Assembly (NCBI GenBank): GCA_900314595.1
Contig: OMVW01000029.1
Location: 1-20,520, forward strand
Length of the DNA: 20,520 nucleotides
Source: an uncultured Dialister sp.
Lineage (GTDB): Bacteria; Bacillota; Negativicutes; Veillonellales; Dialisteraceae
Reading direction: 5' to 3'
A program made the translations under genes and the position numbers. Shown here piece after piece: positions 12,944 to 20,012 of this stretch. A model generated the notes under the pieces. The model was given only the letters and a program-made list of their open reading frames with translations. It was not told where the DNA came from and searched no databases. How positions within the stretch are numbered: the first letter of the stretch is position 1; each line of letters starts with the position of its first letter.

Positions 12944-13762
12944 TCATGCTCCCAGTTCATCGAGCAGCTCTTCAGCAGCATCGACAGATTCCAGAATTTC
13001 TTCCCTGACTGTCAGATCGTCATTGAGAAAACGGATTTCAGAAAGGGAACGAATGAGATGGGCAATCTGTGATGTACGGCCGATGAGAATCTTCTGGGCC
13101 GGATCGTATTTCTTCCAGTCTGCTCCCTTCAGGGCAAGAATGTTTTTGATATCATAAATACCATCTTCAAAATAATCTCCCAGATCCATGAGGGCATCTT
13201 CACTTCTTCTGGCCTGATGACGGATTTCCTGCAGGGTGACGCACATTTTTTTCACTTCCTGCTGGAAATTCTGCAGACGCTGGCTCATTTCCTTCAGCGC
13301 TTCTGCATCTTTCTCATCATCATTAAAGCCTTCCATCCCCCGGATTTCAGGAACTACGGCATATTGATCCAGTACACCTGCTCCGAAACCAATGGCATCG
13401 ATGGCCGTGGACATATTCACCAGTGTCAGGGCTTTGGCAGACATATTTTCCAGTTCCTTCCAGCTCTTTCTTTCCTTGTTGAAATGTTCAAGACCTGTCA
13501 GGTTTTCACAGTCATGAAAGTCCACATTCTTCAGCTGCGCGAAAAGAGAAGTAAACTTCTTCATATCCCCGGACATAAGGGAAATACGGACACGGTCCAG
13601 GTTCCCCAGTTCATTTTCCGCACGGGCCCTGGCACGGCTTATCCTTTTCGCTGCCCGGTGCCTGGCTCTTTCCACTTCGCTGTTAATGCTTTCCGGTTTT
13701 GTACTGCTGCCATTTCCGCCAAGAGTCCCGGAAATCATACGCAGGATAAATGCAATGGACAT
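12944..13762 (-). CDS. Unrecognised helical protein, paralog 1 of a tandem pair
   Basis: The 272-aa protein is clearly paralogous to its neighbour at 13944-14765. Shared blocks at matching positions include GDMKKFTSLFAQLKNVDFHDCENLTGLEHFNKE (65-97) and a centre ALMDLGDYFEDGIYDIKNILALKGADWKKYDPAQKILIGRTSQIAHLIRSL (190-240). An Arg/Ala-rich helix (29-50) precedes these. A less polar stretch, ALTLVNMSTAIDAIGFGAGVLDQYAVVPEI (111-140), interrupts two predicted long helical regions. There is no signal peptide; residues 1-15 are mildly hydrophobic. AAGGGAG precedes the ATG. It has its own extended -10 promoter and terminator, so the copies are separately expressed. I do not recognise the family. The helix - apolar hairpin - helix pattern recalls helical membrane-active proteins, but that is speculation. 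Confidence 0.75.
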   Translation of the reverse strand: MSIAFILRMISGTLGGNGSSTKPESINSEVERARHRAAKRISRARARAENELGNLDRVRISLMSGDMKKFTSLFAQLKNVDFHDCENLTGLEHFNKERKSWKELENMSAKALTLVNMSTAIDAIGFGAGVLDQYAVVPEIRGMEGFNDDEKDAEALKEMSQRLQNFQQEVKKMCVTLQEIRHQARRSEDALMDLGDYFEDGIYDIKNILALKGADWKKYDPAQKILIGRTSQIAHLIRSLSEIRFLNDDLTVREEILESVDAAEELLDELGA

Positions 13763-13809
13763 ACTTACGCTCCCTTCATAGCGTTATAAATCATAAATAA
13801 TTTTTATGT

Positions 13810-13818
13810 ATTATACCA
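13810..13818 (-). promoter_or_regulatory. Extended -10 promoter of paralog 1
   Basis: TGGTATAAT on the minus strand (13818-13810) lies about 48 nt upstream of the start codon at 13762. It is the same extended box as at guaA. Confidence 0.6.
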
Positions 13819-13943
13819 CAATTGATAGACAGGAACTAATGAAACCCCGGATATTTCTTATTCCTGAGGAAAATTATATTCCAATGTGAAATTTTTATTA
13901 TGAAAACCGTTCCATACCGACTTTCCGAATCTTCATCGCCGGT

Positions 13944-14765
13944 TCAGGCATCACGGAAATTCAGGGCATGTCTTGCCTTTTCAATGGCCTCTCTGCTGCT
14001 CTCACTGACTTCGCCTGTGCTGTCATCCATAAGGTGCGGGAAGAGAGACGTAATGAGCTGGGCCACCTGGATGGCACGGGCAATCTGCATCTTTTCAGAC
14101 TGGGTATAGCGGTTCCAGTCTTCCCCTTTTTCATTGAGGATAGCCTTCACATCATTGATTCCGTCAACAAAGTAATCATGAAGGTCGTTGAGCGCATCGG
14201 CCTCTTCTCTAGCCTTCTGTGCGATTTCTTCCAGCTGGTCCGTCAGATTTCTGACATGAATCTGGTAATTTTTCAATTCTTCAATCAGACTGGAGATATA
14301 TTCCATATCCATGGCATGAAAGCGTTTATTGTCCACTTTGACTTTTGGAAGGGAAATAACACCATCCAGGATACCAAATCCAAGCATCATGGGCGTAAAG
14401 CCCAGGGAGCTGACCGTTTCTATCTGGGCAATGGTATCTGCCTTGGCAATCATTTCATCCACCTGGAACCCTTCTTTGGTAAAGGTTTCAATACCCGGCA
14501 GCCCTTCGCAGTCTTTCAGATTGAAATTGCGGACCCGGGAGCAGTACTTGGTGAATTCTTCCATATGGCCTGAAACGGCAGATACTTTGGCCCGGTCCAT
14601 TTCACCGACTTCATACTGGCCGCGGGAGCGGAGGCGGAGTACTCTTCTTCTCACCCGGCGAAATGCTTTATGCAGTTCCCATTCCAGATCTTTAATATAG
14701 CCGGGATCCTGAATTTTTCCGTCTTTCATATCCTGGAGAACCTGAAGAATATAAGAAATAGTCAT
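13944..14765 (-). CDS. Unrecognised helical protein, paralog 2 of a tandem pair
   Basis: From the ATG at 14765, which has a strong AAAGGAGG site (a longer frame to 14798 has none), the protein is 273 aa. Its motifs align within about one residue of paralog 1: GHMEEFTKYCSRVRNFNLKDCEGLPGIETFTKE (66-98), DALNDLHDYFVDGINDVKAILNEKGEDWNRY (190-220), IARAIQVAQLITSLF (228-242). The apolar middle segment is SSLGFTPMMLGFGILDGVISLP (119-140). Residues 25-50 are rich in Arg, like paralog 1. Both look cytoplasmic and mainly helical. A leader with a terminator-like hairpin precedes it (14814-14847), and a TATAAT box lies at 14927-14922. The pair is probably an old duplication, since only scattered blocks remain identical. 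Function is unknown. Confidence 0.75.
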   Translation of the reverse strand: MTISYILQVLQDMKDGKIQDPGYIKDLEWELHKAFRRVRRRVLRLRSRGQYEVGEMDRAKVSAVSGHMEEFTKYCSRVRNFNLKDCEGLPGIETFTKEGFQVDEMIAKADTIAQIETVSSLGFTPMMLGFGILDGVISLPKVKVDNKRFHAMDMEYISSLIEELKNYQIHVRNLTDQLEEIAQKAREEADALNDLHDYFVDGINDVKAILNEKGEDWNRYTQSEKMQIARAIQVAQLITSLFPHLMDDSTGEVSESSREAIEKARHALNFRDA

Positions 14766-14813
14766 ATCAATTTCCTCCTTTGGACTATTGGATATCAATA
14801 GGACAGAAAAGGC

Positions 14814-14847
14814 AAAAACAGCGGCAAATCCGATACCTGCGCTGTTT
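14814..14847 (-). promoter_or_regulatory. Attenuator-like hairpin in the leader of paralog 2
   Basis: On the minus strand AAACAGCG pairs with CGCTGTTT (14847-14840 with 14823-14816) and continues into TTTTTGCC. It stands 50 nt upstream of the start codon. The likely -10 box (TATAAT, 14927-14922) is further upstream, so it would lie in the transcript. No ligand-binding motif is recognised. Confidence 0.4.
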
Positions 14848-14984
14848 CTGGTTCCAGCGCCGGTGCCGGAAATGATTTTCCTGATTCATATGTTTATTTA
14901 AAACCTTTTCCCACGTCTTTAATTATACACCAAATGTAAAAAAGGGATTTAATAAAAACTTATATCTATTAGAGAAAAAATCTA

Positions 14985-15102
14985 TAGGATAGAATCGAAA
15001 AACGACAGAAGCCAGGGAAGCAGGGAAACCTTCCCATATCGGATGGGGTATATGCAGCTGTGAAACCGGTCCTGCGGGGTAGATGTCCATCTATCCCTCT
15101 TT
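14985..15102 (+). other. Gene-free, possibly structured region upstream of tRNA-Ser
   Basis: No protein gene fits. Several complementary segments are visible: CCCAT / ATGGG (15034-15048), ACAG / CTGT, and a terminator-like stem GGGTAGAT / ATCTATCCC with one bulge (15077-15097) followed by TCTTTT on the plus strand. It may be a small RNA or leader. I do not recognise an RNA family, and its promoter is unclear. Confidence 0.3.
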
Positions 15103-15126
15103 TCCATGGCAATTCTTAAAAATTTC

Positions 15127-15155
15127 TTGACAAAGACTCTTCTGTTAGGTATAAT
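15127..15155 (+). promoter_or_regulatory. Consensus promoter of tRNA-Ser
   Basis: TTGACA (15127-15132), a 17-bp spacer and TATAAT (15150-15155) match the sigma-70/sigma-A consensus exactly, 18 nt before the mature tRNA. Confidence 0.93.
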
Positions 15156-15173
15156 TCTTTAAGTCAGCACTAT

Positions 15174-15263
15174 GGAGCGTTACTCAAGAGGCTGAAGAGG
15201 ACGGTTTGCTAAATCGTTAGACCGGTTTCCGGTGCGGGAGTTCGAATCTCCCACGCTCCGCCA
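15174..15263 (+). tRNA. tRNA-Ser (anticodon GCU)
   Basis: Acceptor arms GGAGCGT and ACGCTCC pair fully, with discriminator G and an encoded CCA end (15261-15263). The anticodon loop is TTGCTAA, giving GCU, which reads serine codons AGC and AGU. The long variable arm between anticodon and T arms is the class II type expected for serine. The T loop reads TTCGAAT. It has its own consensus promoter and an intrinsic terminator, so it is a single-gene unit. Confidence 0.97.
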
Positions 15264-15266
15264 CAA

Positions 15267-15304
15267 AAACTCTGGAAGTGGTTATCCATTTCCGGAGTTT
15301 TTTT
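15267..15304 (+). terminator. Intrinsic terminator of tRNA-Ser
   Basis: AACTCTGGAA pairs with TTCCGGAGTT (15268-15277 with 15290-15299), with TGG / CCA inside, and is followed by a run of T residues. Confidence 0.9.
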
Positions 15305-15439
15305 GTGTGCGAAATAATCTCCTTCTGCGTCTCTTACATATTCCAAAACAAATGAAATGCATGAATATTTCCTTGTTTTTTTATTTCCCCTCAGTTACTA
15401 TAAAATCAGTTATTGTATTTCAAACACAAGGAGAAATAA

Positions 15440-16447
15440 ATGGCACAGACAAAAAGAGAACTGGTCAAGGCAGCCCTTGACTGCCGGGAGGCAGACCGTG
15501 TACCGGTGGGATTCTGGCATCATTTCCTGGCTGATCAGAGGCATGCGGATGCTCTGGCGGATCCCTGCGCCTGGACGGATAATCTGGCTGGGCACGATCG
15601 TTTTTATCATTCCTGGCATCCGGATTTCGTAAAAATCATGACGGATGGGTTCTTCCTTTACCCTCATGAACAGCTTCACGACCTGAAATCCATCAGGGAC
15701 GCGGCAGGCATCCGGCCACTGGGCCGCCATTCCGACTGGGTGCAGAAACAGGTGGAACTCTGCGGTATCCTCACGGAACGATACGGCAAAGAGGTCATGG
15801 TTTTCTACAACCTTTTCGCCCCAACCCGGTGCATTGAATTCCAGCAGACAGGAAAAGACGCAAAGACTGTGATTTGCGGATTCATGAAAGAAGACCCGGA
15901 GGCGCTGAAAGAAGTGATGGCCGTCCTTGCGGAGGATATTTCCACCCTGGCCAAAGCAGTCATTACCGACGCTCATGCCGATGGTATCTACCTTTCGGTG
16001 CAGAATATCCCTCATCCCGATATGACGGAAGAAAAATACAGAGAATTCATCACCCCTTCCGAAGTGGCTGTGCTGGAGGCGGCAAATTCCGTTTCCGATT
16101 ACAACCTGCTCCATATCTGCGGTTATATGGGCTGTCACAATGACCTTACCTGGTACAAGGACTACCCGTTCAAGGCAGTCAACTGGGCCGTGGCCTTTGA
16201 AGGGGTGCCGCTGGAAAAAGGCGAGGAAATTTTCAGCCATAAATGCGTCATCGGCGGTTTTGACAACAATCCGGAAGGGGTCCTCTACTCCGGCACAAAG
16301 GAAGAAGTGGAAAAAGAAACAAATCGCCTCCTCACTGCTGCCGGCACAAAAGGCGTTATCCTGGGCGCTGACTGCACCGTACCGAAGGATATCAATCCTG
16401 AACGATTCAACTGGGTCAGGGATGCAGCTGCGAAATTCGGGAAATGA
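15440..16447 (+). CDS. Uroporphyrinogen decarboxylase-family protein, MtbA/corrinoid methyltransferase-like
   Basis: The 335-aa protein has the URO-D barrel fold. It is closer to methylcobamide methyltransferases (MtbA/MtaA type) than to HemE, because it shows the zinc-ligand pattern HICG (His225, Cys227) and a late GADCTVPKD (Cys312). Such enzymes move methyl groups between a corrinoid protein and a thiol. Other blocks are READRVPVGFWHHF (16-29), DAHADGIYLSVQNI (177-190) and IGGFDNNP (271-278). HemE's N-terminal RQAGRY-type motif is absent. AAGGAG stands before the ATG. It is flanked by terminators on both sides, so it is monocistronic. No corrinoid protein or CoM gene is adjacent, so partner and substrate are unknown; members in non-methanogens are often of undefined role. 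Confidence 0.85.
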   Translation: MAQTKRELVKAALDCREADRVPVGFWHHFLADQRHADALADPCAWTDNLAGHDRFYHSWHPDFVKIMTDGFFLYPHEQLHDLKSIRDAAGIRPLGRHSDWVQKQVELCGILTERYGKEVMVFYNLFAPTRCIEFQQTGKDAKTVICGFMKEDPEALKEVMAVLAEDISTLAKAVITDAHADGIYLSVQNIPHPDMTEEKYREFITPSEVAVLEAANSVSDYNLLHICGYMGCHNDLTWYKDYPFKAVNWAVAFEGVPLEKGEEIFSHKCVIGGFDNNPEGVLYSGTKEEVEKETNRLLTAAGTKGVILGADCTVPKDINPERFNWVRDAAAKFGK

Positions 16448-16560
16448 TATAAGTTTTTAGTTTTTAGTGGTCAGTGGTTAGTGGTTAGCCGGCAGCTGTC
16501 AGCTCGAAGTGATCGGCAGTCTTTGAATGTATTCTGTTTTTCCAACTGAATTCAATTGAA

Positions 16561-16590
16561 AAGGGCATCTCTCATGAGGTGCCCTTTTTT
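16561..16590 (+). terminator. Intrinsic terminator after the URO-D-family gene
   Basis: AAGGGCATCTC pairs with GAGGTGCCCTT (16561-16571 with 16576-16586, one G-U pair) and is followed by TTTT. The 110 nt between gene and hairpin contain TTAGTG-type short repeats (16455-16488). Confidence 0.88.
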
Positions 16591-16611
16591 ATTCAAGCCT
16601 GTTCTTATAAA

Positions 16612-16648
16612 AATATAAAATGGCGCCCTCCATAATTTAAGGGCGCCA
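16612..16648 (-). terminator. Intrinsic terminator of the acpS-nnr-MBL operon
   Basis: On the minus strand TGGCGCCCT pairs with AGGGCGCCA (16648-16640 with 16629-16621) and is followed by TTTTATATTTTT. It is about 100 nt past the DUF3006 gene stop. Confidence 0.85.
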
Positions 16649-16748
16649 CCTTCACGAATCTTGCTGATGGGATTACACAATCCCGCCGTAGTGAGGCTGA
16701 CTCACGAAAACCGTAACTGACTCAGTCCATACCGGGCGATGAATGTCT
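16649..16748 (-). other. Hairpin-rich 3' untranslated segment before the operon terminator
   Basis: No gene is seen. Small perfect stems follow one another: GGGATT-ACAC-AATCCC (16669-16684), GTGAG / CTCAC (16691-16705) and the palindrome ACTGACTCAGT (16716-16726). CTGACTCA occurs at 16697-16704 and again at 16717-16724. It could be part of a 3'-derived small RNA; no known family is recognised. Confidence 0.35.
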
Positions 16749-16970
16749 CTACTCATCCCCATTCATCCTCTTGATTTCCGCCAGCAGGTCTTCTGCTTCG
16801 GAAAGAGCATCTTTCTCCCTCGATTCATTATGTTTGAAAGTGATATCGATAGCCATACCTTCGTAAATATCATCGAACCAGTCTGCCGGAAGGATGATGG
16901 TTTCCTCGTCATCTGTCACAAGGACTGCCTTGTCTTCCTCAATCCTGTCAACAATCGTTTCCTTTTTCAT
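16749..16970 (-). CDS. DUF3006 family protein
   Basis: The 73-aa protein reads MKKETIVDRIEEDKAVLVTDDEETIILPADWFDDIYEGMAIDITF and then a charged helix (KDALSEAEDLLAEIKRMNGDE). The first half is a small beta-barrel-like unit typical of DUF3006, a family frequently encoded directly beside ComEC-like metallo-beta-lactamase-fold genes, as here. Its ATG overlaps the stop of the upstream lipoprotein gene by one base (TAATG), so translation is coupled. The AAGGAG site lies within the end of that gene. A supporting role for the hydrolase is inferred. It is the last gene of the operon. Confidence 0.8.
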   Translation of the reverse strand: MKKETIVDRIEEDKAVLVTDDEETIILPADWFDDIYEGMAIDITFKHNESREKDALSEAEDLLAEIKRMNGDE

Positions 16971-17890
16971 TATTTTCTCTCCTTCTGAATCTTGTAGCTC
17001 TTTCCGTCAGTGGTGAGAGTGACTGTACCATCCCGGTCAGTGCGGTAAATTTCAACTTTTGCTTTTTCCAGTTTCTGAAGAGTCGGTTTATGCGGATGAC
17101 CATAGTCATTGCCCTGGGCGCAGGAAATAAAGGCCTGCTTCGGGGCTACTGCCTTCAGCCATTCCGGAGAGGTACTGGTACGGCTGCCATGGTGGCCGGC
17201 TTTCAGCACATCACTCTTGAAAGTACCGCCCTTCTGAAGGATGGATGCTTCTTCTTCCTTTTCCGCATCTCCGGTGAACATCATGGAGAATTTGCCATAG
17301 GTCAGGCGGCCTACGATGGAATTGTTATTGAAATCGGAATTTCCCTTCTGATCCTTGATTTTGGTAACCGGGCCAAGGACTTTGAATTTCACGCCATCGA
17401 AGAAAGTCAGTTCATCGCCGGCTTTGAGCGTCTTATAGGGAATCTTTTTCGATTTAATCATGGTGAGGTAATTCTTATAAGTTCCAGTTCCTGCCGGCAT
17501 ACCATCATCATAGAGCGCATCGACTTTGAAATTTTTGAAAACCGCATTCATACCGCCCAGATGGTCTGCATGAGGATGGGTAATGATGACTTTGGAAAGC
17601 TCTTTCACCTTGTATTTCCGAAGGAGCTGTGTAATCGCTTCCCGGTGCTCCACGTCTCCTGCATCGATAAGCACGAATTTTCCGTCTTTTTCCAGAAGGA
17701 AGGAATCCCCCTGGCCGATATCGAGCATGCGGATTTTCAGATTTCCCTTGCTTTCAGAAACGGTGGATTTTGCCTTGCCCGAAGAAGCTGCCCCTCCGGA
17801 AGATCCGCCGCAGCCGGCAAGAGCCAGCCCCAGGGAAATAGAAAGAATGAGTGTCATCACAAGGCGGATGACTTTTTTGATTGAGCTCAT
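16970..17890 (-). CDS. Lipoprotein with ComEC-like metallo-beta-lactamase-fold hydrolase domain
   Basis: The 306-aa protein has a lipoprotein signal peptide with lipobox LAGC (Cys27) and a Gly/Ser-rich linker (28-48). An MBL-fold domain like the extracellular C-terminus of ComEC follows: MLDIGQGDSFLL (55-66), LIDAG (74-78), the metal motif HPHADHLGG (105-113), FTGDAE (205-210), AGHHGS (231-236) and GHPHKPT (264-270). The catalytic ligands appear complete. Membrane anchoring outside the cytoplasm, with hydrolysis of a phosphoester or nucleic acid, follows from the family; in ComEC proteins this domain is linked to DNA degradation during uptake. The gene starts 3 nt after nnr ends, and the DUF3006 gene overlaps its end. 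No competence membrane channel is encoded nearby, so a separate role is possible. Confidence 0.9.
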   Translation of the reverse strand: MSSIKKVIRLVMTLILSISLGLALAGCGGSSGGAASSGKAKSTVSESKGNLKIRMLDIGQGDSFLLEKDGKFVLIDAGDVEHREAITQLLRKYKVKELSKVIITHPHADHLGGMNAVFKNFKVDALYDDGMPAGTGTYKNYLTMIKSKKIPYKTLKAGDELTFFDGVKFKVLGPVTKIKDQKGNSDFNNNSIVGRLTYGKFSMMFTGDAEKEEEASILQKGGTFKSDVLKAGHHGSRTSTSPEWLKAVAPKQAFISCAQGNDYGHPHKPTLQKLEKAKVEIYRTDRDGTVTLTTDGKSYKIQKERK

Positions 17891-17893
17891 AAA

Positions 17894-19453
17894 TTACTCC
17901 TTTCCTTCAGAAACATCTTTGCAAATCTTTTCTCTGGCCATTGGAATCATTTCTGCCAGTTCACTGGCCCGATAGCCTGCCTTTGTTTTCATCCACAGCA
18001 TATCTCCTGCATAGCCATGAAGATAGACACCGGCCACAGCGGCTTCCCAGAGCTTCATTCCCTGTCCCCGGAGAGCGGCAATAATACCGGTTAATGTATC
18101 GCCCATGCCTCCGGTAGCCATGCCATTATTTCCTGTGGTATTCACGAATGCCCAGCCGTCGGGCATAGCGCTCACCGTGGGAGCCCCTTTCAATACAAGA
18201 GCCACCTGATGATCTACAGCATAACGGATGGCCTCATCAATCCGTCCGGCTTCCACAGCACCTGCCGAAAGACCGGTCAAATGAGCAAATTCTCCCACAT
18301 GGGGTGTGAGGATGTAGAAGCCGGGACAATCCTTGAGTTCTATATGTCTTTCTTTCAAAGCAAAGATAGCATCTGCATCGATCACCATGGGTTTATCCCA
18401 GGATTTGACCATTTTCTCCACAAAATCCATGGTTTCCGGGGAACGGGAAAGACCTGGACCGATGGCAATGACATCATAGGCCTTTGCCTTTTCCAGCGCT
18501 TCTTCTGCATTGTCTCCGGTGAAATGGTCCTGATCCGGTGAGCCAATGGAAGAAACCATGAGCTCCGGAATTTTGCAGGCCAGTACTTTGGCCGCTTTTT
18601 CCACAGTCACCACGGCCACTTTGCCGGCTCCCGCATAAAGAGCACCCTGACCGGCCAGGAGGGCTGCCCCTTCCATGCCGGCAGAACCGGCAAAAATGCC
18701 GATGAAACCATTCGTCCCCTTATGGGCAATGGGGAGTCGATATGGAAACATACGGGCTATTTCCTTTTCTTCCACCAGATTTACAGGGAAATCTGACCTG
18801 GCGCCGTCAGGGATGCCGATGGGTGAATAAAGGACCAAACCGGTTTCATAAATTCCCGGCCAGAGCATTTCGCCCCGTTTGATGGAGCCTAATGCAATCG
18901 TATAATCCGCCCGCACACATTGACTGTCAAATGGGCACTCTCCGGTATCTGCATTCATACCGCTCGGGATATCCACGGAAATGACCGTTTTCCTTTCATC
19001 CGCATTGATCTGCCCGATGATATCTGCCTTTTCACCGGTCACCTTCCTGGTAAGTCCTGTCCCAATCAGGGCATCAATGATGATATCGGCCTTATCGATA
19101 TCAAATTCCGCTTCTTTTCCTGTTTTGATATGCTTAATGTTCATCCCCATTTTTTCAATCACATGGAGATACATTTTCGAAGACTCACTCATATGGTCTT
19201 CATTTCCTATAATGAGGACCGTCACCAGAGCCCCTGCCTCATTGGCATACCGGGCAGCCACAAATCCGTCGCCTCCGTTATTTCCTGTACCGCAGACGAT
19301 GGTAACCAGTTTCCCTTTCCAGCTCAATTCCTCCTTCATCAGTTCAATGACGGAGCGGCCTGCATTTTCCATGAGTACCGCCTCAGGAAGACCATACTCT
19401 TCCATGGCTTTCCTGTCCAGTTCTCTTGATTCCTCAGTCGTCGTGAGTATCAA
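17894..19453 (-). CDS. nnr: Bifunctional NAD(P)H-hydrate repair enzyme (epimerase + ADP-dependent dehydratase)
   Basis: The 519-aa protein fuses the YjeF N-terminal epimerase (residues 1-210; NAGRSVIELM, CGTGNNGGDGFVAARYA at 54-70, SVDIPSGMNADTG) with the carbohydrate-kinase-like dehydratase (about 225-505; IGPGLSRSPE, TPHVGEFAHL, VLKGAPTV, GNNGMATGGMGDTLTGIIAAL from 441). Together they convert damaged S/R-NADHX and NADPHX back to NAD(P)H using ADP. The start is a TTG at 19453, supported by GGGAGG 8 nt upstream inside acpS. It overlaps acpS by 20 nt, a common acpS-nnr pairing in bacteria, and is followed 3 nt later by the MBL lipoprotein gene. Both active sites look intact. Confidence 0.95.
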   Translation of the reverse strand: MILTTTEESRELDRKAMEEYGLPEAVLMENAGRSVIELMKEELSWKGKLVTIVCGTGNNGGDGFVAARYANEAGALVTVLIIGNEDHMSESSKMYLHVIEKMGMNIKHIKTGKEAEFDIDKADIIIDALIGTGLTRKVTGEKADIIGQINADERKTVISVDIPSGMNADTGECPFDSQCVRADYTIALGSIKRGEMLWPGIYETGLVLYSPIGIPDGARSDFPVNLVEEKEIARMFPYRLPIAHKGTNGFIGIFAGSAGMEGAALLAGQGALYAGAGKVAVVTVEKAAKVLACKIPELMVSSIGSPDQDHFTGDNAEEALEKAKAYDVIAIGPGLSRSPETMDFVEKMVKSWDKPMVIDADAIFALKERHIELKDCPGFYILTPHVGEFAHLTGLSAGAVEAGRIDEAIRYAVDHQVALVLKGAPTVSAMPDGWAFVNTTGNNGMATGGMGDTLTGIIAALRGQGMKLWEAAVAGVYLHGYAGDMLWMKTKAGYRASELAEMIPMAREKICKDVSEGKE

Positions 19454-19826
19454 GCGTATCGCCTCCCATCACTACCACCGCGATGGCCATATTGTCTTCG
19501 TGGGAAATAGAAATAGACATGTCTTTTATACCCAGCTCTTTCGCCCGTTTTTCAAAAGTTCCCTTAAGATGGAGCACCGGAGCGCCCCACTTCGTCCAGG
19601 TCACATAAGCATCCTGCCAGGCAGAGCCGAATATGCCGATGCCCATGGCCTTTCCCGCCGCCTCCCTGGCGCCCCAGAGAGCCGCGTAGGACTCGGCCCG
19701 CTTTTTCCCTTTCTTCTCACAGTGGGCTATTTCCTCCTCCGTAAAAATCTTTTCCACCCGGGCCGGAAATTTCTCAAGAATTCTCTCCCAACGGTCGATT
19801 TTCACCAGATCCACACCGACGTACAT
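19434..19826 (-). CDS. acpS: Holo-[acyl-carrier-protein] synthase
   Basis: AcpS transfers 4'-phosphopantetheine from CoA to acyl carrier protein, enabling fatty acid synthesis. The 130-aa product starts MYVGVDLVKIDRWERIL, with the metal-binding Asp in GVDLVKI. FTEEEIAHC (28-36), the signature LWGAREAAGKAMG (50-62) and SISHEDNMAIAVVV (106-119) follow. The ATG at 19826 has GGAGGGGG upstream; the open frame running further to 20516 has no supporting site and crosses the promoter and rpsT, so it is ignored. It is the first gene of the operon acpS-nnr-MBL-DUF3006 and is divergent from rpsT. The C-terminal GGDTLDTHDD encodes the ribosome site for nnr. Confidence 0.95.
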   Translation of the reverse strand: MYVGVDLVKIDRWERILEKFPARVEKIFTEEEIAHCEKKGKKRAESYAALWGAREAAGKAMGIGIFGSAWQDAYVTWTKWGAPVLHLKGTFEKRAKELGIKDMSISISHEDNMAIAVVVMGGDTLDTHDD

Positions 19827-19852
19827 ACGCCCCCTCCTCTCTTCTTCCCTTA

Positions 19853-19881
19853 ATTTTACAGGAACGGGAGTTTTGGTGCAA
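19853..19881 (-). promoter_or_regulatory. Promoter of the acpS operon (TTGCAC-N17-TAAAAT)
   Basis: On the minus strand TTGCAC (19881-19876) and TAAAAT (19858-19853) have a 17-bp spacer, about 27 nt from the acpS start. It faces away from the rpsT promoter. Confidence 0.6.
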
Positions 19882-19946
19882 TGGGGAATAAAGTCATCTG
19901 AAAAAGTGAATTCTGTTTCTACCCCAAATTTCCTTAAAAACACTTC

Positions 19947-19975
19947 TTGCCATAGGCGGAGAAATATGATAGAAT
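19947..19975 (+). promoter_or_regulatory. Promoter of rpsT (TTGCCA-N17-TAGAAT)
   Basis: TTGCCA (19947-19952) and TAGAAT (19970-19975) are 17 bp apart, 38 nt upstream of the rpsT start codon. Confidence 0.75.
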
Positions 19976-20012
19976 GGCATGGTATGAATAATGCAGACGG
20001 GAGGTGAATACA

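Noticed and set aside
14990..15100. Signal recognition particle RNA or cobalamin riboswitch upstream of tRNA-Ser
   Set aside because: The segment CCAGGGAAGCAGGGAAACC looks suggestive, but the SRP core GGAAGGAAGCAGC and the B12 box are absent.
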